DNA of 64,000 nt from Sipunculus nudus (taxonomy: Eukaryota > Annelida > Sipuncula > Golfingiida > Sipunculidae). The translations under genes were made by a program, and so were the position numbers. How positions within the stretch are numbered: the stretch's first letter is position 1; each line of letters starts with the position of its first letter. The notes under the pieces were generated by a model. That model made no database searches and was not told the DNA's origin. It worked only from the letters and a program-made list of their open reading frames with translations. The stretch spans positions 35,677,159-35,741,158 of the forward strand of contig CM049313.1 in the NCBI GenBank assembly GCA_026874595.1, written 5' to 3'. This document shows positions 25,088 to 35,470 of this stretch, one piece after another.

Positions 25088-25653
25088 GTAATATACAATT
25101 ATTGTAAATATTGTGTTTGTCACATGTGTGAGTATGCTTTGACATATTAAGGTATTATATTAATATATATATAAATTTTTGAAAAAAAATATTATTTCAA
25201 GGAACACAATATATTCTAGTGTATTATATAAAATAATGATTTAATAGTGAAAGTAAAATGCTTCTTTGTGGATCATAATGTACCAATTCACTTGGGGATA
25301 CTAATAAGGGCTATCACAGGGTCTACTGGGTGTTACATAATAGGGGGCGTGGCACATCCATGCTGGTACAGATGACAGGTTTTTCTGGAAGGCTGGGCCT
25401 AATCAGGCTGTGCTCTAGATATATAAAATGTTATATCTTCAGAATGAAAATATAAGTGAATAAGTAACCCACCGTCTGATTCCTGAAATTAAATATTATT
25501 AATTGATATAATTTATTGTAAGATACAAGGATTTTGGATTTTTATGTATTATACCTAATGTAGATTAAGTCCTGTATGTACACTGTATGCAAAAACATCA
25601 CACTAAGACTGAGACATCACATTTAAAGTGCTGTATAATAAAATGCCACTTAC

Positions 25654-25718
25654 TACTGGTTCGGTTGTAAGAATGGCGTTTTGATGTTCATCCAAGTATT
25701 TCAAGTCCAGATAAACGC
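25654..25718 (-). CDS. Coding exon of the unidentified minus-strand gene
   Basis: On the minus strand the acceptor GGTTTTATTACAG precedes 65 bases ending at a near-consensus donor (GTA/GTAAGT). Two of the three frames contain stops. The remaining frame, with two bases completing a codon from the previous exon, reads 21 codons: VYLDLKYLDEHQNAILTTEP, V. This is a protein-like amphipathic sequence with ordinary codon use and no repeat similarity. It ends in phase 0, matching the exon at 17553-17607. A 10-base start exon 0.5 kb upstream fits its entry phase. No family recognised. Confidence 0.55.
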
Positions 25719-26226
25719 CTGTAATAAAACCAACGCTGTGTTTGTTTGCTTGATTGTTGCGTGAATTATGGTCAGCTACCAACAGTGTTTACCACTTACG
25801 ACGTTCCATTGATAATGATCAACAAACTGGATGACACATATGGTGCATTATCTGCCAGGCAGCAACATTACAATACAAGGTGCTGTTAAACGTTACATTC
25901 ACGCCCCTCTCGGTATATCAGGGTATAGCCTACTATGAACTTCAGGGGGCTAAGAACAAGTGAACTCAAAGTTTTTATGCAGAAAAACGTGGTTTCTCGC
26001 CTATTAGACACACAACTAGTGAACCTACATTTTTGTTTTTACGAATTTCCACGTTTCTGCCAGTGTACCCAGTTTTTCTCCCACTCCCAGTTATGGTCAA
26101 CAGTGCAGTGAGCGATATACGGGAGTTTTTGCAAAAATAAGTTCTCAGCCTTAGGTGAAGTTTGGATACTGCATCTGCGCTGTACACAAGGGAAAAGTTA
26201 CATAACAACTGATAAAGCATACAGAC

Positions 26227-26236
26227 CTGTTATCAT
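26227..26236 (-). CDS. Possible initiator mini-exon (ATG ATA ACA G) of the minus-strand gene
   Basis: The minus strand reads CCTCAAAATGATAACAG/GTCTGT. Joined to the exon at 25718-25654 it gives M-I-T-G-V-Y-L-D. An in-frame TAA lies upstream and no other ATG intervenes. The donor GTCTGT is weak and ten bases carry little evidence, so this is a tentative start. The upstream 200 bp (26.25-26.45 kb) is the least AT-rich part of this neighbourhood, with TGACGTTAC and several CpGs, which would suit a promoter. Confidence 0.28.
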
Positions 26237-27239
26237 TTTGAGGATGGTCACAGTCCAGCGCGTTATCTGGTTATCGCAAGATTAAATGGCGAGCAGACAA
26301 AGCCTATTTTCAATGTAACGTCACTAGAGGTCGTCACCGAAGGTGGGACCCTGGAACATGACTTGGTTATCTGTAAACACACAAGATGTCGCTTTCATCG
26401 ATAACACCGCTTAAAATTTCACACACCCGCACTTTTATTATTCTTTAATATAAGGATTAACGTATATTTATGTAAGAATAAGGCTATATATAAGGCTATA
26501 GAGTGTGATGACTAATATATGTGATATGTAATGACCAAAAATGCTCAAAAATGGCTTGTTTTCTTGGCGACGTCATCAACGTCATGCATAACCGTAAACG
26601 TAATGGCAAAAGATGAACATTTTAGCAAAAAAAAAAAAAAAAAAAAAACAAACAAGGGACCCATGGGTCACATCGCTCAGCTGAATTTTGGAAAATATTA
26701 GTAACTGCAAAATATTTTTATTTCTTTTGGTTTTTCATGTATATTATCATTAGAAAAGCTATGAGAAAATGGCCCTGCTAATTTGAAACTCTGTAAATTA
26801 TAGAATAATGGACATGAGCTAAACCATTTAGTGATGCACCAAGGGAACAAATAGGCTACGGTAAGTGTTATATTAAAGTAACATTTCATAAACAAATAAT
26901 ATGTGAAGGTAATTAAGTTTTCAAAAGTAAATATATGGCCATATGAGTTAAAAATTAATCCAACAAAGTTTGACCAATATTCCTAATTTTAATACTTAGT
27001 TAACAGTGTTATTCACACCTAGGCCCTGCCAACATTAAGAGATATGAATGAAATGCTACAAAGTATTTATATCTTTTTTAATCTTGTCAGTTAGCACTTA
27101 CATTAGATCCTAATATTTTATCACATTTGAATATTAGGATTAAATTCCTGAATTTTTTTTCTTTAAAACAATCAAAATTGTCCAAGTCTCATCAAAAAGA
27201 ATTTATTTAACATTAAAATTATAAGATTCATCTTTTTTA

Positions 27240-27549
27240 TTAGTTGTATTGAGGGAGTGGGTGGGGGGAGGGGTCTCCGTTGTTACTGCTCGTTGCTGAA
27301 AAAAATGTTAATTTTAAGATTCATCTAGTTCATAGTACAGGTCTGTCAACAGAATGGGGGTGGGGTGGGGGGGGGGGGAGGGGGGTAGGGGTTGCCAGAG
27401 AAAAAGGCTCCCTATGGTATGGTATTAACTGCAGACAGCCTGATCAAGCTCAACTCAGTGGAGAGAGCTGCACTGAATGACCTACAGTCACCAAAGTGGA
27501 CTGCTTGACAATGTAAGGGAATACATCAAGAGCCTCCAAAATAAATTCA
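27240..27549 (+). repeat. Left part of a pearl-like family G element, interrupted at 27550
   Basis: Bases about 27462-27549 match 21487-21560 (TGCACTGAATGACCTACAGT, then GTAAGGGAATACA.CAAGAGCCTC, then AAATTCAA). The match resumes after the insertion at 29035. A G-rich tract at about 27346-27387 lies upstream. Confidence 0.6.
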
Positions 27550-27554
27550 ACTAG

Positions 27555-29034
27555 AATACGGGTAGTCGACAAGCGACTACGTGTATCCGCCTAAATCAGA
27601 GTGGAACGGGTGAAGTGAGGCATGGATTAAGTGGCAAGGGGAAATAGAGTGAAGTGTTGCATATTAGCATGGATGTCTGCGGCCAAATTGTGTATGAAGG
27701 TTGCCCCCCCCCCCCCCCCCCCACCAGAAAATCCAGAAAGCCATCCAAGTTGTATACATATGCAAAATTTAAGGCAGATAAGTCAAACCACTACATGTAT
27801 ATGAGTGATTTTAGCCCGTGCCAGACAATCAGATGGACGCTGAGCAAAAATGGTTGCAGGTGATGCCACCAGTTTTGCGTATGATAAAGAGATATGTGAG
27901 AACTATACACATGCAAAACTTTGGCCTAATCGGTCAAACGGTTCCCAAGATATGAGCTTGGAGGTCTGCTGCATAAACTAGAATGCAGGTGGCGCCACCT
28001 GTCATAAAATCAAGAGAGCTGTCGGGGATGTATAAACCTGCAAAATTTTAGCCAGATATGTCAAACCACTGCCGAGATATGAGTGATTTTATCCCATGGC
28101 AGACAAACAGACAGGAGCTGTGCAAAAATGGCTGCAGGTGGCGCCACCAGTTTTGCGTATGATAAAGAGCTATGTGAGATCTATACACATGCAAAATTTT
28201 GGCCAAATCGGTCAAACGGTTCCCGAGATATGAGCTTGGATGTCTGCAGCGTAAACGTGAATGTAGGTGGCGCCACCTGTCATAAAATCAGAAAAGCTAT
28301 CCAGGATGTATACGCATGCCGAATTTCAGGTGAATTAGTCAAGTCACTGCAGAGATATGAGGGATTTTAACCCAAGGCAGACAAACAGATGGACACTGTG
28401 TAAACATGGTTGCAGGTGGCGCCACCATTTTTTTTTTGTGTATGTTATAAAGCTCTCCAAGGGCTACATTTGTGCAAAAAAATTTCCTGATCGGTCAAAC
28501 GGTTCCCGAGATATGAGCTTGGATGTCTGCAGCGTAGACGTGAATGTAGGTGGCGCCACCTGTCATAAAATCAGAAAAGCTATCCAGGATGTATACGCAT
28601 GCCGAATTTTAGGTGAATTAGTCAAGTCACTGCAGAGATATGAGTGATTTTAACCCAAGGCAGACGAACAGATGGACACTGTGCAAACATGGTTGCAGGT
28701 GGCGCCACCATTTTTTGTGTATGTTATAAAGCTCTCCAAGGGCTACATTTGTGCAAAAAAAATTTCCTGATCCGTCGAACGGTTCCCGAGATATGTGGGT
28801 TTATGTGTGGAAACAGACGCACAAACGGACGCAGAGCTCAGAGGAAAGGTCAGAGGTCAAAACAAAATCGGGGCGCAGCAGTTCACATGTGACCCGAACA
28901 TAATCCCGGGTTTCGTAAAATTCCGCCCAGCGGTTACGGAGGAGTTCTCCGGACACCTACGCGGCGGCGGCGGCGGCGGCGGCGTGCAGCTGAAAACATA
29001 GTATCCGGAAAACTCTGTTTTGGCGGATACAATT
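27555..29034 (+). mobile_element. Pearl-like element with seven palindrome-headed cores and (GGC)n microsatellite, nested in a family G element
   Basis: The left end has a small hairpin (GTAGTCG-ACAAG-CGACTAC) and GTATCCGCCTAAATCAGAG. The right end carries the inverse of the latter (CTCTGTTTTGGCGGATAC), forming subterminal inverted repeats. Inside, seven cores begin with GGTGGCGCCACC (27988, 28137, 28266, 28415, 28549, 28698; decayed at 27859) at alternating spacings of about 129-134 and 149 bp. Each core includes GTCAAAC.(G/A)TTCCCGAGATATGAG or a relative. A 19-base poly-C run (27704-27722) lies left of the cores and a (GGC)n run (about 28961-28984) right of them. ACTAG flanks both ends (27550-27554, 29035-29039). 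No transposase; non-autonomous. Short frames that repeat every 280 bp are artefacts of the array. Confidence 0.65.
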
Positions 29035-29745
29035 ACTAGCCTAATTTTGCGGCTTTTATTTTCAAATTTCAGATTTAAACAGATTAAATCCTTATGTGTA
29101 CATGCTGTGAAAATTAAATCCACAGTACTTACAGGAAAAAAACGTGCCGTGGCCAAAGTTGGGCAAAATTTAAGGTACCAATTTTATATTTTTGCCAATA
29201 TTTAAAAAATATTAACAGATTTTCATCCAATTTTTGGTATACAATTAAATTTTGATTAATTAAAGTTCTATTACTGAAAAAAAGTCCCTACCTTTAACAC
29301 TTTTGGTCTTAAGTGACCAAAAATCTTTCCTGATTTTTTTACAAAGTCCATTATGTTTCGGCCCATAACTTTTTTAAATTAAATAATACTGACTTAATTT
29401 CTGGCATGTACATAGGAACTATAGAGAGGAATATTTATGGTAAATATGAAGAAAACCAGATGAGTGGTTTTGATATTAGGCAGTCCTGAAGTGTGAAAAT
29501 AGATTTCTAATAAAAAATTGAGGTTTTTCCTTAATATCTCGAAGGAGCGAAGTCCTATTGACCCAATTTCAAGCATAGTAGGAGATTTTGGGGACATCTG
29601 ATTCGTAGGTCCAATGGTGTTAAAACGTGCCAGTCTTACGGACGGACATCCGGACGGCAAGACGGACGGACGGACAGACGGACGGACGACGGACAATGGA
29701 CCACGACTATAGCTCAGATGACTTATAGTCAGCTGAGCAAAATTT
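29035..29745 (+). repeat. Right part of the interrupted family G element, with (ACGG)n and hairpin tail
   Basis: From ACTAGCCTAATTTTGCGGC the sequence parallels 21563-22196: ATTAAATCCTTATGTGTACA, CCAAAGTTGGGCAAAATTTA, TTTTGATATTAGGCAGTCCT, TCTCGAAGGAGCGAAGTCCT. It then reaches an ACGG/ACGA microsatellite (about 29638-29692) and the hairpin tail (CTATAGCTCAGATGACTTAT and its complement, ending GCTGAGC). Confidence 0.7.
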
Positions 29746-31290
29746 CCTCCAAAATACACAATGACCCTATAGGCAGGAATAGGGTTTATCAACAAGATCT
29801 AGATACAACTAGGGTATCTGGGGAGAGTGGAAATAAGGGATGCTTATTTCCAATCCCCCATATGATAAAGACCGGTATAGTCTTAAGTATTTAGGCAGTC
29901 ACCGTGAACAAAATTTTGTGTTCATTCTTTCCAGTTATCAATTGGTTATAATAAAGGTAGTCTAAAATATTGCTTTTTTTTTTAGAAAATCCTTTTTCAT
30001 GTACTTCTTTAGAAGCATTTGGTATACATAGTTATACATTTAGATTCTTTAATCAATAAGGTTTTTTTTTCAGTTATAATATTAAAATGCATTTCATTTA
30101 AATGCTTTAAACATATAATTAAAGTTAAAAACATTGATGATTTGCAGAGTAGGCCCTAACACCTGAAAGTTAAATTACATTTATATTATCCGAAGACATG
30201 TATATAAATTTATATTCTTCTGCAGTGCCTGATAAATTTTGTTGAACTAGTTGGAAATTTATATGTTGATCATAAGAACTACCTTAAGTAGCGCATGAAG
30301 GGTGAGGAAGATTTAGACAACTCTTGATTCCTGGCTGAGTCCTTATCAGTTAATAGGTGGCACCTCATCAGTGAGCACTCGTTTTGTGTCCATATGTTCA
30401 CACTGGTGCTATCAGCTCTCTGCTCAGGATACCAGGTAAAGTCAAGACAGTTAAACTGGACTGGCACCAGCTACCCTTGTAGCATGTCAATACTTTACCA
30501 TACCACGGATTTCATCTTGAACATTTAAATGATGTAACTGTGGTGTCAAAATAGGTAAATATTACAAGAACTTTGATTAATAAAAAGCTAAAACTATAAA
30601 TGCAACATATTATGCTATAAGACTATTGTTACTGTACCGATATTTACGCATCTCAAAGATATAAGACCAGAAACATTCATTTTTTTTATTATGAATTATA
30701 ATATTCTTCAATGTTATCCTACTGAACTGCTGTTAATGAATTTCTTTTCTAACAAACACTGATTTATTCTATCTTACATGAGGAGTGGTAACACCCAAGG
30801 GGGAGTGGATATAAGCTTATCCTAAAATTAAACTGATATAATTATACCGTGTATACGTAGGCCTACTGGTGAGAAGTAGAACATCTTTTGTTTGCCCTAA
30901 ACTTTCGAATCTATTTTTAGTAGAAAACGAGAAATTTCGTTTAGCCCTTTATAAATGAATACATAATAATCCGAAATAGAAGGTTTGGTAATGATGATGC
31001 AATGATTTCGCATAGTTTTTAATAATAAAAATATTGGCGCAAGATAAAGTCAATTAGAAAAAAAATACGTGTCGCACAAGACTCACCGGATATTGTGGTT
31101 ATAGCGGAAGTTAAAACTATGGACTGCAGATATGAGATATATTTAGCGATCTGATAAGCATGATAAGCACTAGAGGAAAATCCCCACTAGTATAAATGAT
31201 GCCAAATTATATGAACTACCCACACATTGACTGACATAAAACATTTGCAGCAAGTTGGCAAGTGTTTCCAAAGAATAACAGCATAACAGG
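29746..31290. other. No gene recognised
   Basis: AT-rich, apparently single-copy sequence between repeats. No splice-supported exon, tRNA or microsatellite seen. Confidence 0.35.
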
Positions 31291-31386
31291 GGAAGGGGGG
31301 GGGGGGGGTAGGGGGGGGGGGGGGGATGGTTTGGTGGGTGGGAGGTTGTACCAGGGTTATATAATACAAATGTCGTGTATATATAT

Positions 31387-31970
31387 TAGTGGTGGGAGTC
31401 GGTTCCTTTTTCATAATCGATCATTGGTTTGAGCAAACCGATCGATGATCGATTAATAATCGATTCAGACAAATATAAAGAATCATGCAGTTTTCTGTGA
31501 AATTGTACTTTCTTAACAAAGCCCGCATGTCTCAGTAATTCTACCTCAAGAACAAATTTTTTTGTCATTTTTTTATATTTTCCTATTATTAGTAAAATAT
31601 GCTTTTAAAAAGTTTAATTTTAATTATTTATAATAATCAAGAATTAAACCACAATCCAGGACATCTACTTGCTGCACAGACCCGGAGAATTTATGGAGCA
31701 TTTTAACGCCATACCGCCCATATTGTGCAATGTACATCTCGTTACAAAACTCCCCGCTAATTCTGCAGCTCCCTGCCAGTTCACAGAGGTTTATTACGTC
31801 CTCCGTTCTCGATTTACCGTGGTAAACTCAGTTACATACGGAAGTTATTTGGGAACACTGACTCATTATCATGATTATGATGTAATCGATAGTTGGCTTT
31901 GGTAATCGAGCGCTTGAAAGTGGCAGCAAACCGACTGACTTTCGATAAGACTCGATGATCGGCCCACCAT
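31387..31970. mobile_element. Short non-autonomous hAT-like element with decayed terminal inverted repeats
   Basis: The left end AGTGGTGGGAGTCGGTTCC and the right end (minus strand) ATGGTGGGCCGATCATCGAG are related. Next to each end are ATCGATGATCGATTA-type palindromes (31428-31465 and 31882-31960). The GTGGTGGGA start is typical of some hAT termini as I know them. The interior has no transposase, and I see no clean 8-bp target duplication. The length of about 580 bp suits a MITE. Confidence 0.45.
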
Positions 31971-31987
31971 ATCTATGGAAATGGTAT

Positions 31988-32036
31988 ACACAGAAATGTC
32001 GGTTCACTGACGGTGGGAATCGAACCCACGATCTTC

Positions 32037-32040
<4 letters not shown>
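31988..32040 (-). repeat. tRNA-derived fragment (B-box / T-arm half) abutting (AT)n
   Basis: The minus strand reads CGTGGGTTCGATTCCCACCG, a perfect T-arm with the RNA polymerase III B box (32016-32026). No matching 5' half of a tRNA is present because the (AT)n tract starts immediately beyond. It is best read as a truncated tRNA-derived SINE rather than a functional tRNA. Confidence 0.6.

Positions 32041-32115
<75 letters not shown>
32039..32115. repeat. (AT)n microsatellite
   Basis: About 38 AT dinucleotides adjoining the tRNA-like fragment. Confidence 0.97.
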
Positions 32116-32118
<3 letters not shown>

Positions 32119-34040
32119 AGGAAATTGATATTTCAGTATTCATTAGTTAACAAAAAAAGGGGAAAAAACCCTTACCTACTCCCCCGAATCCCCCCACCCC
32201 CCATCCTTGAAGATTAATCGACATCGACCACATTGAATGGTTCTTTAGTTAATGTATTATGCACGAAATATATTTTGATTGCTGCCGGGCGGTTATATAT
32301 TGTCTTACCAGTATTTGATAGCCAACATCCCTCAAGGATGCCTATCTTCAGTAAAAATTTTTATGGTAATATCTTGAAGGGTTCTACCTAAATAGTTCTT
32401 GAAATGCAAGCGCATAAGGAAATTCAAAGATCGATGTCAGGTGTCCGTATTGTATTTCCGAATTTCGATAGCGCACATCTTTTTCACAGCTTTACTTGAA
32501 CAGTTCTTAAAATAATGCACGCAAACGAAATTCCAAGCTCGCTGTCTAGCGTCCATTTTGTTTTCTAACGGGTCTAAAATTCCAGAGCGCAAATCCCCTC
32601 GTGGATGAAAATCTTTGGTAAAATTTTCACAGCAATCGCTTAATAGACTCTAAAGATAATGCTCGCAGAAGAACGTGACGGACGGATGGTCGCGGTCGGA
32701 CGTATTGAAAACCTGCATAAATACTAGAGTGCGTCGGCCTGTTCGGGGCCTTAAAAGTTAGCATGCCATTAATATTCTTACAGTGAGATTTAATCATGAG
32801 AAAACAACTCAATAATACTCAAAAGTACAGTTACATTTACGATTAGGACGATTATGGAAAAATTATATCTACTTATATCTAAATTGAGTGGATATATACT
32901 AAAAAATATTAAGGTAAATTCTTAAGTCAACCTACAATAGAACAAATCTATATATGTAAAATGGAAGGTACAATGGAAAATCATTTAATTTACAAGGGCA
33001 TATCTGTGGATATTACACGTGCAATCAATAATATTACACATGTATATTGGAAATATTAATGAAACACACACACACATATATATCGCCCTATATACACTCC
33101 TCATAAACACATGCCTACACATAACCGCAGTTGAAGGGGAAGTGTAATATTAGATAATAAAGTTGACGCTACGGTGTGTAGTTCATCGTAATATTGATTG
33201 AAAACCGCCCTTGCTCCTAAACTCCACAAGGGCAACGTCCATCACTTGCTGGTTCCCCCGCCTTGACAACTGCGATCGTCTGCAAATTCAGCCGCTCTTT
33301 TAGCGGGACGCTCATCGCGGTTCGGTGAGTCAGCCCTGCCATGGATAAAAAAGAGAACACCCATTTGATTCTGGGGCGTATCGTGCCATGTGTCAACCAA
33401 ATTGATCTTTGTGGTATTCAACCAGAATTATAATATAGATAGAGGTAAAATATGATGTCTAACTGAATTGGCCGGTTGGTAGGTCGCCAGCATGTGTTTT
33501 TTTTTCTCTGGCGATGTTCATTCAGATATGTCCAAGGATTCCTACGTTGCAGACGAGACCACAATGCACTACGATGGCTCTCTGTGTAGTGCCTTGTTGT
33601 GTAATATCTTCCTATAGTAAGCAGCGGGTGACATGTGAGGTTAAACAGACAGTTATTATTGATTGCAGCACTAAGACAAAGAAATAAGAAGGCCAGAACC
33701 AACGCTTATATAAGCCACTGGGTTCAGAAATGAAACATGATCAAAAGAAACTATGAGGCATTCAGATTAGTGTTTCAGATAGTCGACAAATAAAATGTAT
33801 CAAACGATGCGTTTCTTATAGAAAGTGTCTTTAAATTGGTATAATAATCGTAAAATACGGAAAGGTACGTGTACCACATCTCAAGTTGCCAGGGAGCAAG
33901 TGTAATTAATATACGCTATGTTGTAGTTTATTTATAACATGGATGATATATGTTAATAGCAGTTGCATGTGTAAGAAATAAATATAATCAACAATTTTAA
34001 CGACTTCCATTAAGCATTATTTAGACAAGAGTAGAACTCA
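32116..34040. other. No gene recognised; a moderately GC-rich patch at 33.2-33.7 kb
   Basis: Most is AT-rich without features. At 33190-33350 base composition rises and a plus-strand donor-like GGTTCG/GTGAGT occurs at about 33324, which could mark an untranslated first exon, but nothing else supports one. The reverse strand at 33670-33540 begins after a strong acceptor-like tract and is open for a while; see the rejected list. Confidence 0.3.
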
Positions 34041-34050
34041 ATTCTGCATA

Positions 34051-34468
34051 CTAGGGCGTATTCAGGGTTTTAGAAAACCAGGTATTCAACCCGGTAGGAC
34101 TAATAAGAAAACCTCTAAAATGTCCGGCAGGTTTGGAAAAAAGACTTAAACCCCTCCAAAAAACATATGGCGCGGCTGAAAAAAGTGCGCGTGTGTGTGT
34201 GTAAACCCCTGTCCGCTTCTGGATCTGCTTCTGGCATGGCTGGAGCGGGTATGAGCAGGGGGAATAAGGGATTTTGGAAAGGGGAGGCTCCAACAAAGAA
34301 ACACTTAAAAGAAATCCAGTGAAAAAAGTTCCTCTGGTTCGGAAGGGGGGTCTAGGTCCCAAAATGTAGTTTTTAATAAATTTAAACACCAAATAAAGGT
34401 TGCAGCTAAAAAAAGGGAGATGGGATGTCCAGAACCCATGGAACCCCCTCTGGATCCGCCACTCTTAG
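34051..34468. mobile_element. Possible short TIR element
   Basis: The left end GGGCGTATTCAGGGTTTT and the right end (minus strand) GTGGCGGATCCAGAGGGG are loosely inverted, and the interior is rich in CCCC/GGGG tracts. GTGGCGGATCCAG-type ends are common on repeats in many animals. No transposase or clear target duplication was seen, so the class is open. The long minus-strand open frame inside reads as low-complexity and is not called a gene. Confidence 0.3.
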
Positions 34469-35175
34469 GCTAGGGAGCGATTTTCACCATGCAGTCAGGG
34501 TAGCCTTATATCTTTTTGATCGTCACGTGTGTTATCTTCAACTGAAGAATTTTCTGTTTGGATATCATGCATATCACCTCGATTCTGGTCCCAACAGAGC
34601 TTAAGTCAATTGAAACGTAGAAAGAGGAAAATAGATACAATGAAAGAAGAAAAGAAATGGGGAGCCCGTCATTTAATGATAATATACACCATCCTAACCA
34701 AATAAATAAAAAAATAATACAAGAATGTTTCGTGCAGGAAGTTGAAGAAATTGAATATAATTAACCTTTTGAATAACCAAGCTCTAATTCTAGAAGATAA
34801 TTTTACATGAACGACTTAAGGAAGAGATTTGTATTTATACGTTTTAAAGATTTTCTCAGATGATAACAGTACAGAAAAAAAGGTAAAAAAAAATAGTTAA
34901 GATCTCCTCATCAAAGAATGATATCTAAATTCGTATTAAAATCAGATTAACAGAAAGTATGTCTGACCAGGTCTATCTTTACTTCAAAATGCAGCCTATG
35001 TGACAAATGGCTGTATTTTGGTAGATTCCAATTCTGGACAAATCAAGTATATGATTTATGTTGGCTGGACAAAAAAATCACAGTTTATGATGGGCACCCT
35101 TGATCAATGTCATTTAACATTCGATGTTGTGAGAATGCTGGGTTTGTTGTTTTTCACGTATTCTGTATTATCTAT

Positions 35176-35470
35176 AAGCCCAACACCACAACTACCCCAC
35201 ACCATGTCCAAAACCACACTAACTCCTCACCTAGTCCAACACCACACAAGTCCAACACCACTCTTACCCCACACTAAGTCAACCCCCACACAAAGTCTAA
35301 TACTACACTAACCCAACGCCAAATCAAACACCACACCTACCCAAGACCAAGTCCAACATCACACTAACCGCTCACCAAGTCCAACACCACACCAACCCCA
35401 CACAAAGTCCAACACCACGCCAACCCCAACACTTCCACTCCCAGTCTAACACACATAATCAACCCCACAC
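35176..35470 (+). repeat. C/A-rich minisatellite
   Basis: About nine imperfect units of 20-33 bp built from CCAACACCACACTAACCCCA and CACCAAGTCCAACACCACAC. The plus strand is almost free of G. The plus-strand open frame across it (Thr/Pro/His-rich) follows the repeat and lacks splice support. Confidence 0.85.

Noticed and set aside
25975-26220. 81-codon ATG-started minus-strand frame
   Set aside because: Sits between the proposed mini-exon and the 25.7-kb exon. No conserved motif or splice site supports it, and it would be intronic in the preferred model.
27859-28709. CRISPR-like array
   Set aside because: Regularly spaced palindromes, but the intervening sequence is itself repeated, units are ~130-150 bp, and the genome is eukaryotic. 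It is a tandem-core transposable element.
27654-28892. Series of plus-strand open frames of 70-96 codons
   Set aside because: They recur with the ~280-bp repeat period and translate the repeat cores; no independent gene.
33418-33702. Minus-strand frame starting with a signal-peptide-like MVLAFLFLCLSAA
   Set aside because: The first codon is TTG, not ATG, and the hydrophobic part is the pyrimidine-rich tract of an acceptor-like site (TTTCTTTGTCTTAG). No donor or partner exon was found.
34051-34392. 113-codon minus-strand frame
   Set aside because: Low-complexity, lies inside a suspected short TIR element, and no known domain is visible.
35000-35311. 103-codon Thr/Pro/His-rich plus-strand frame
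   Set aside because: Its second half is the C/A-rich minisatellite, with no splice or start context.
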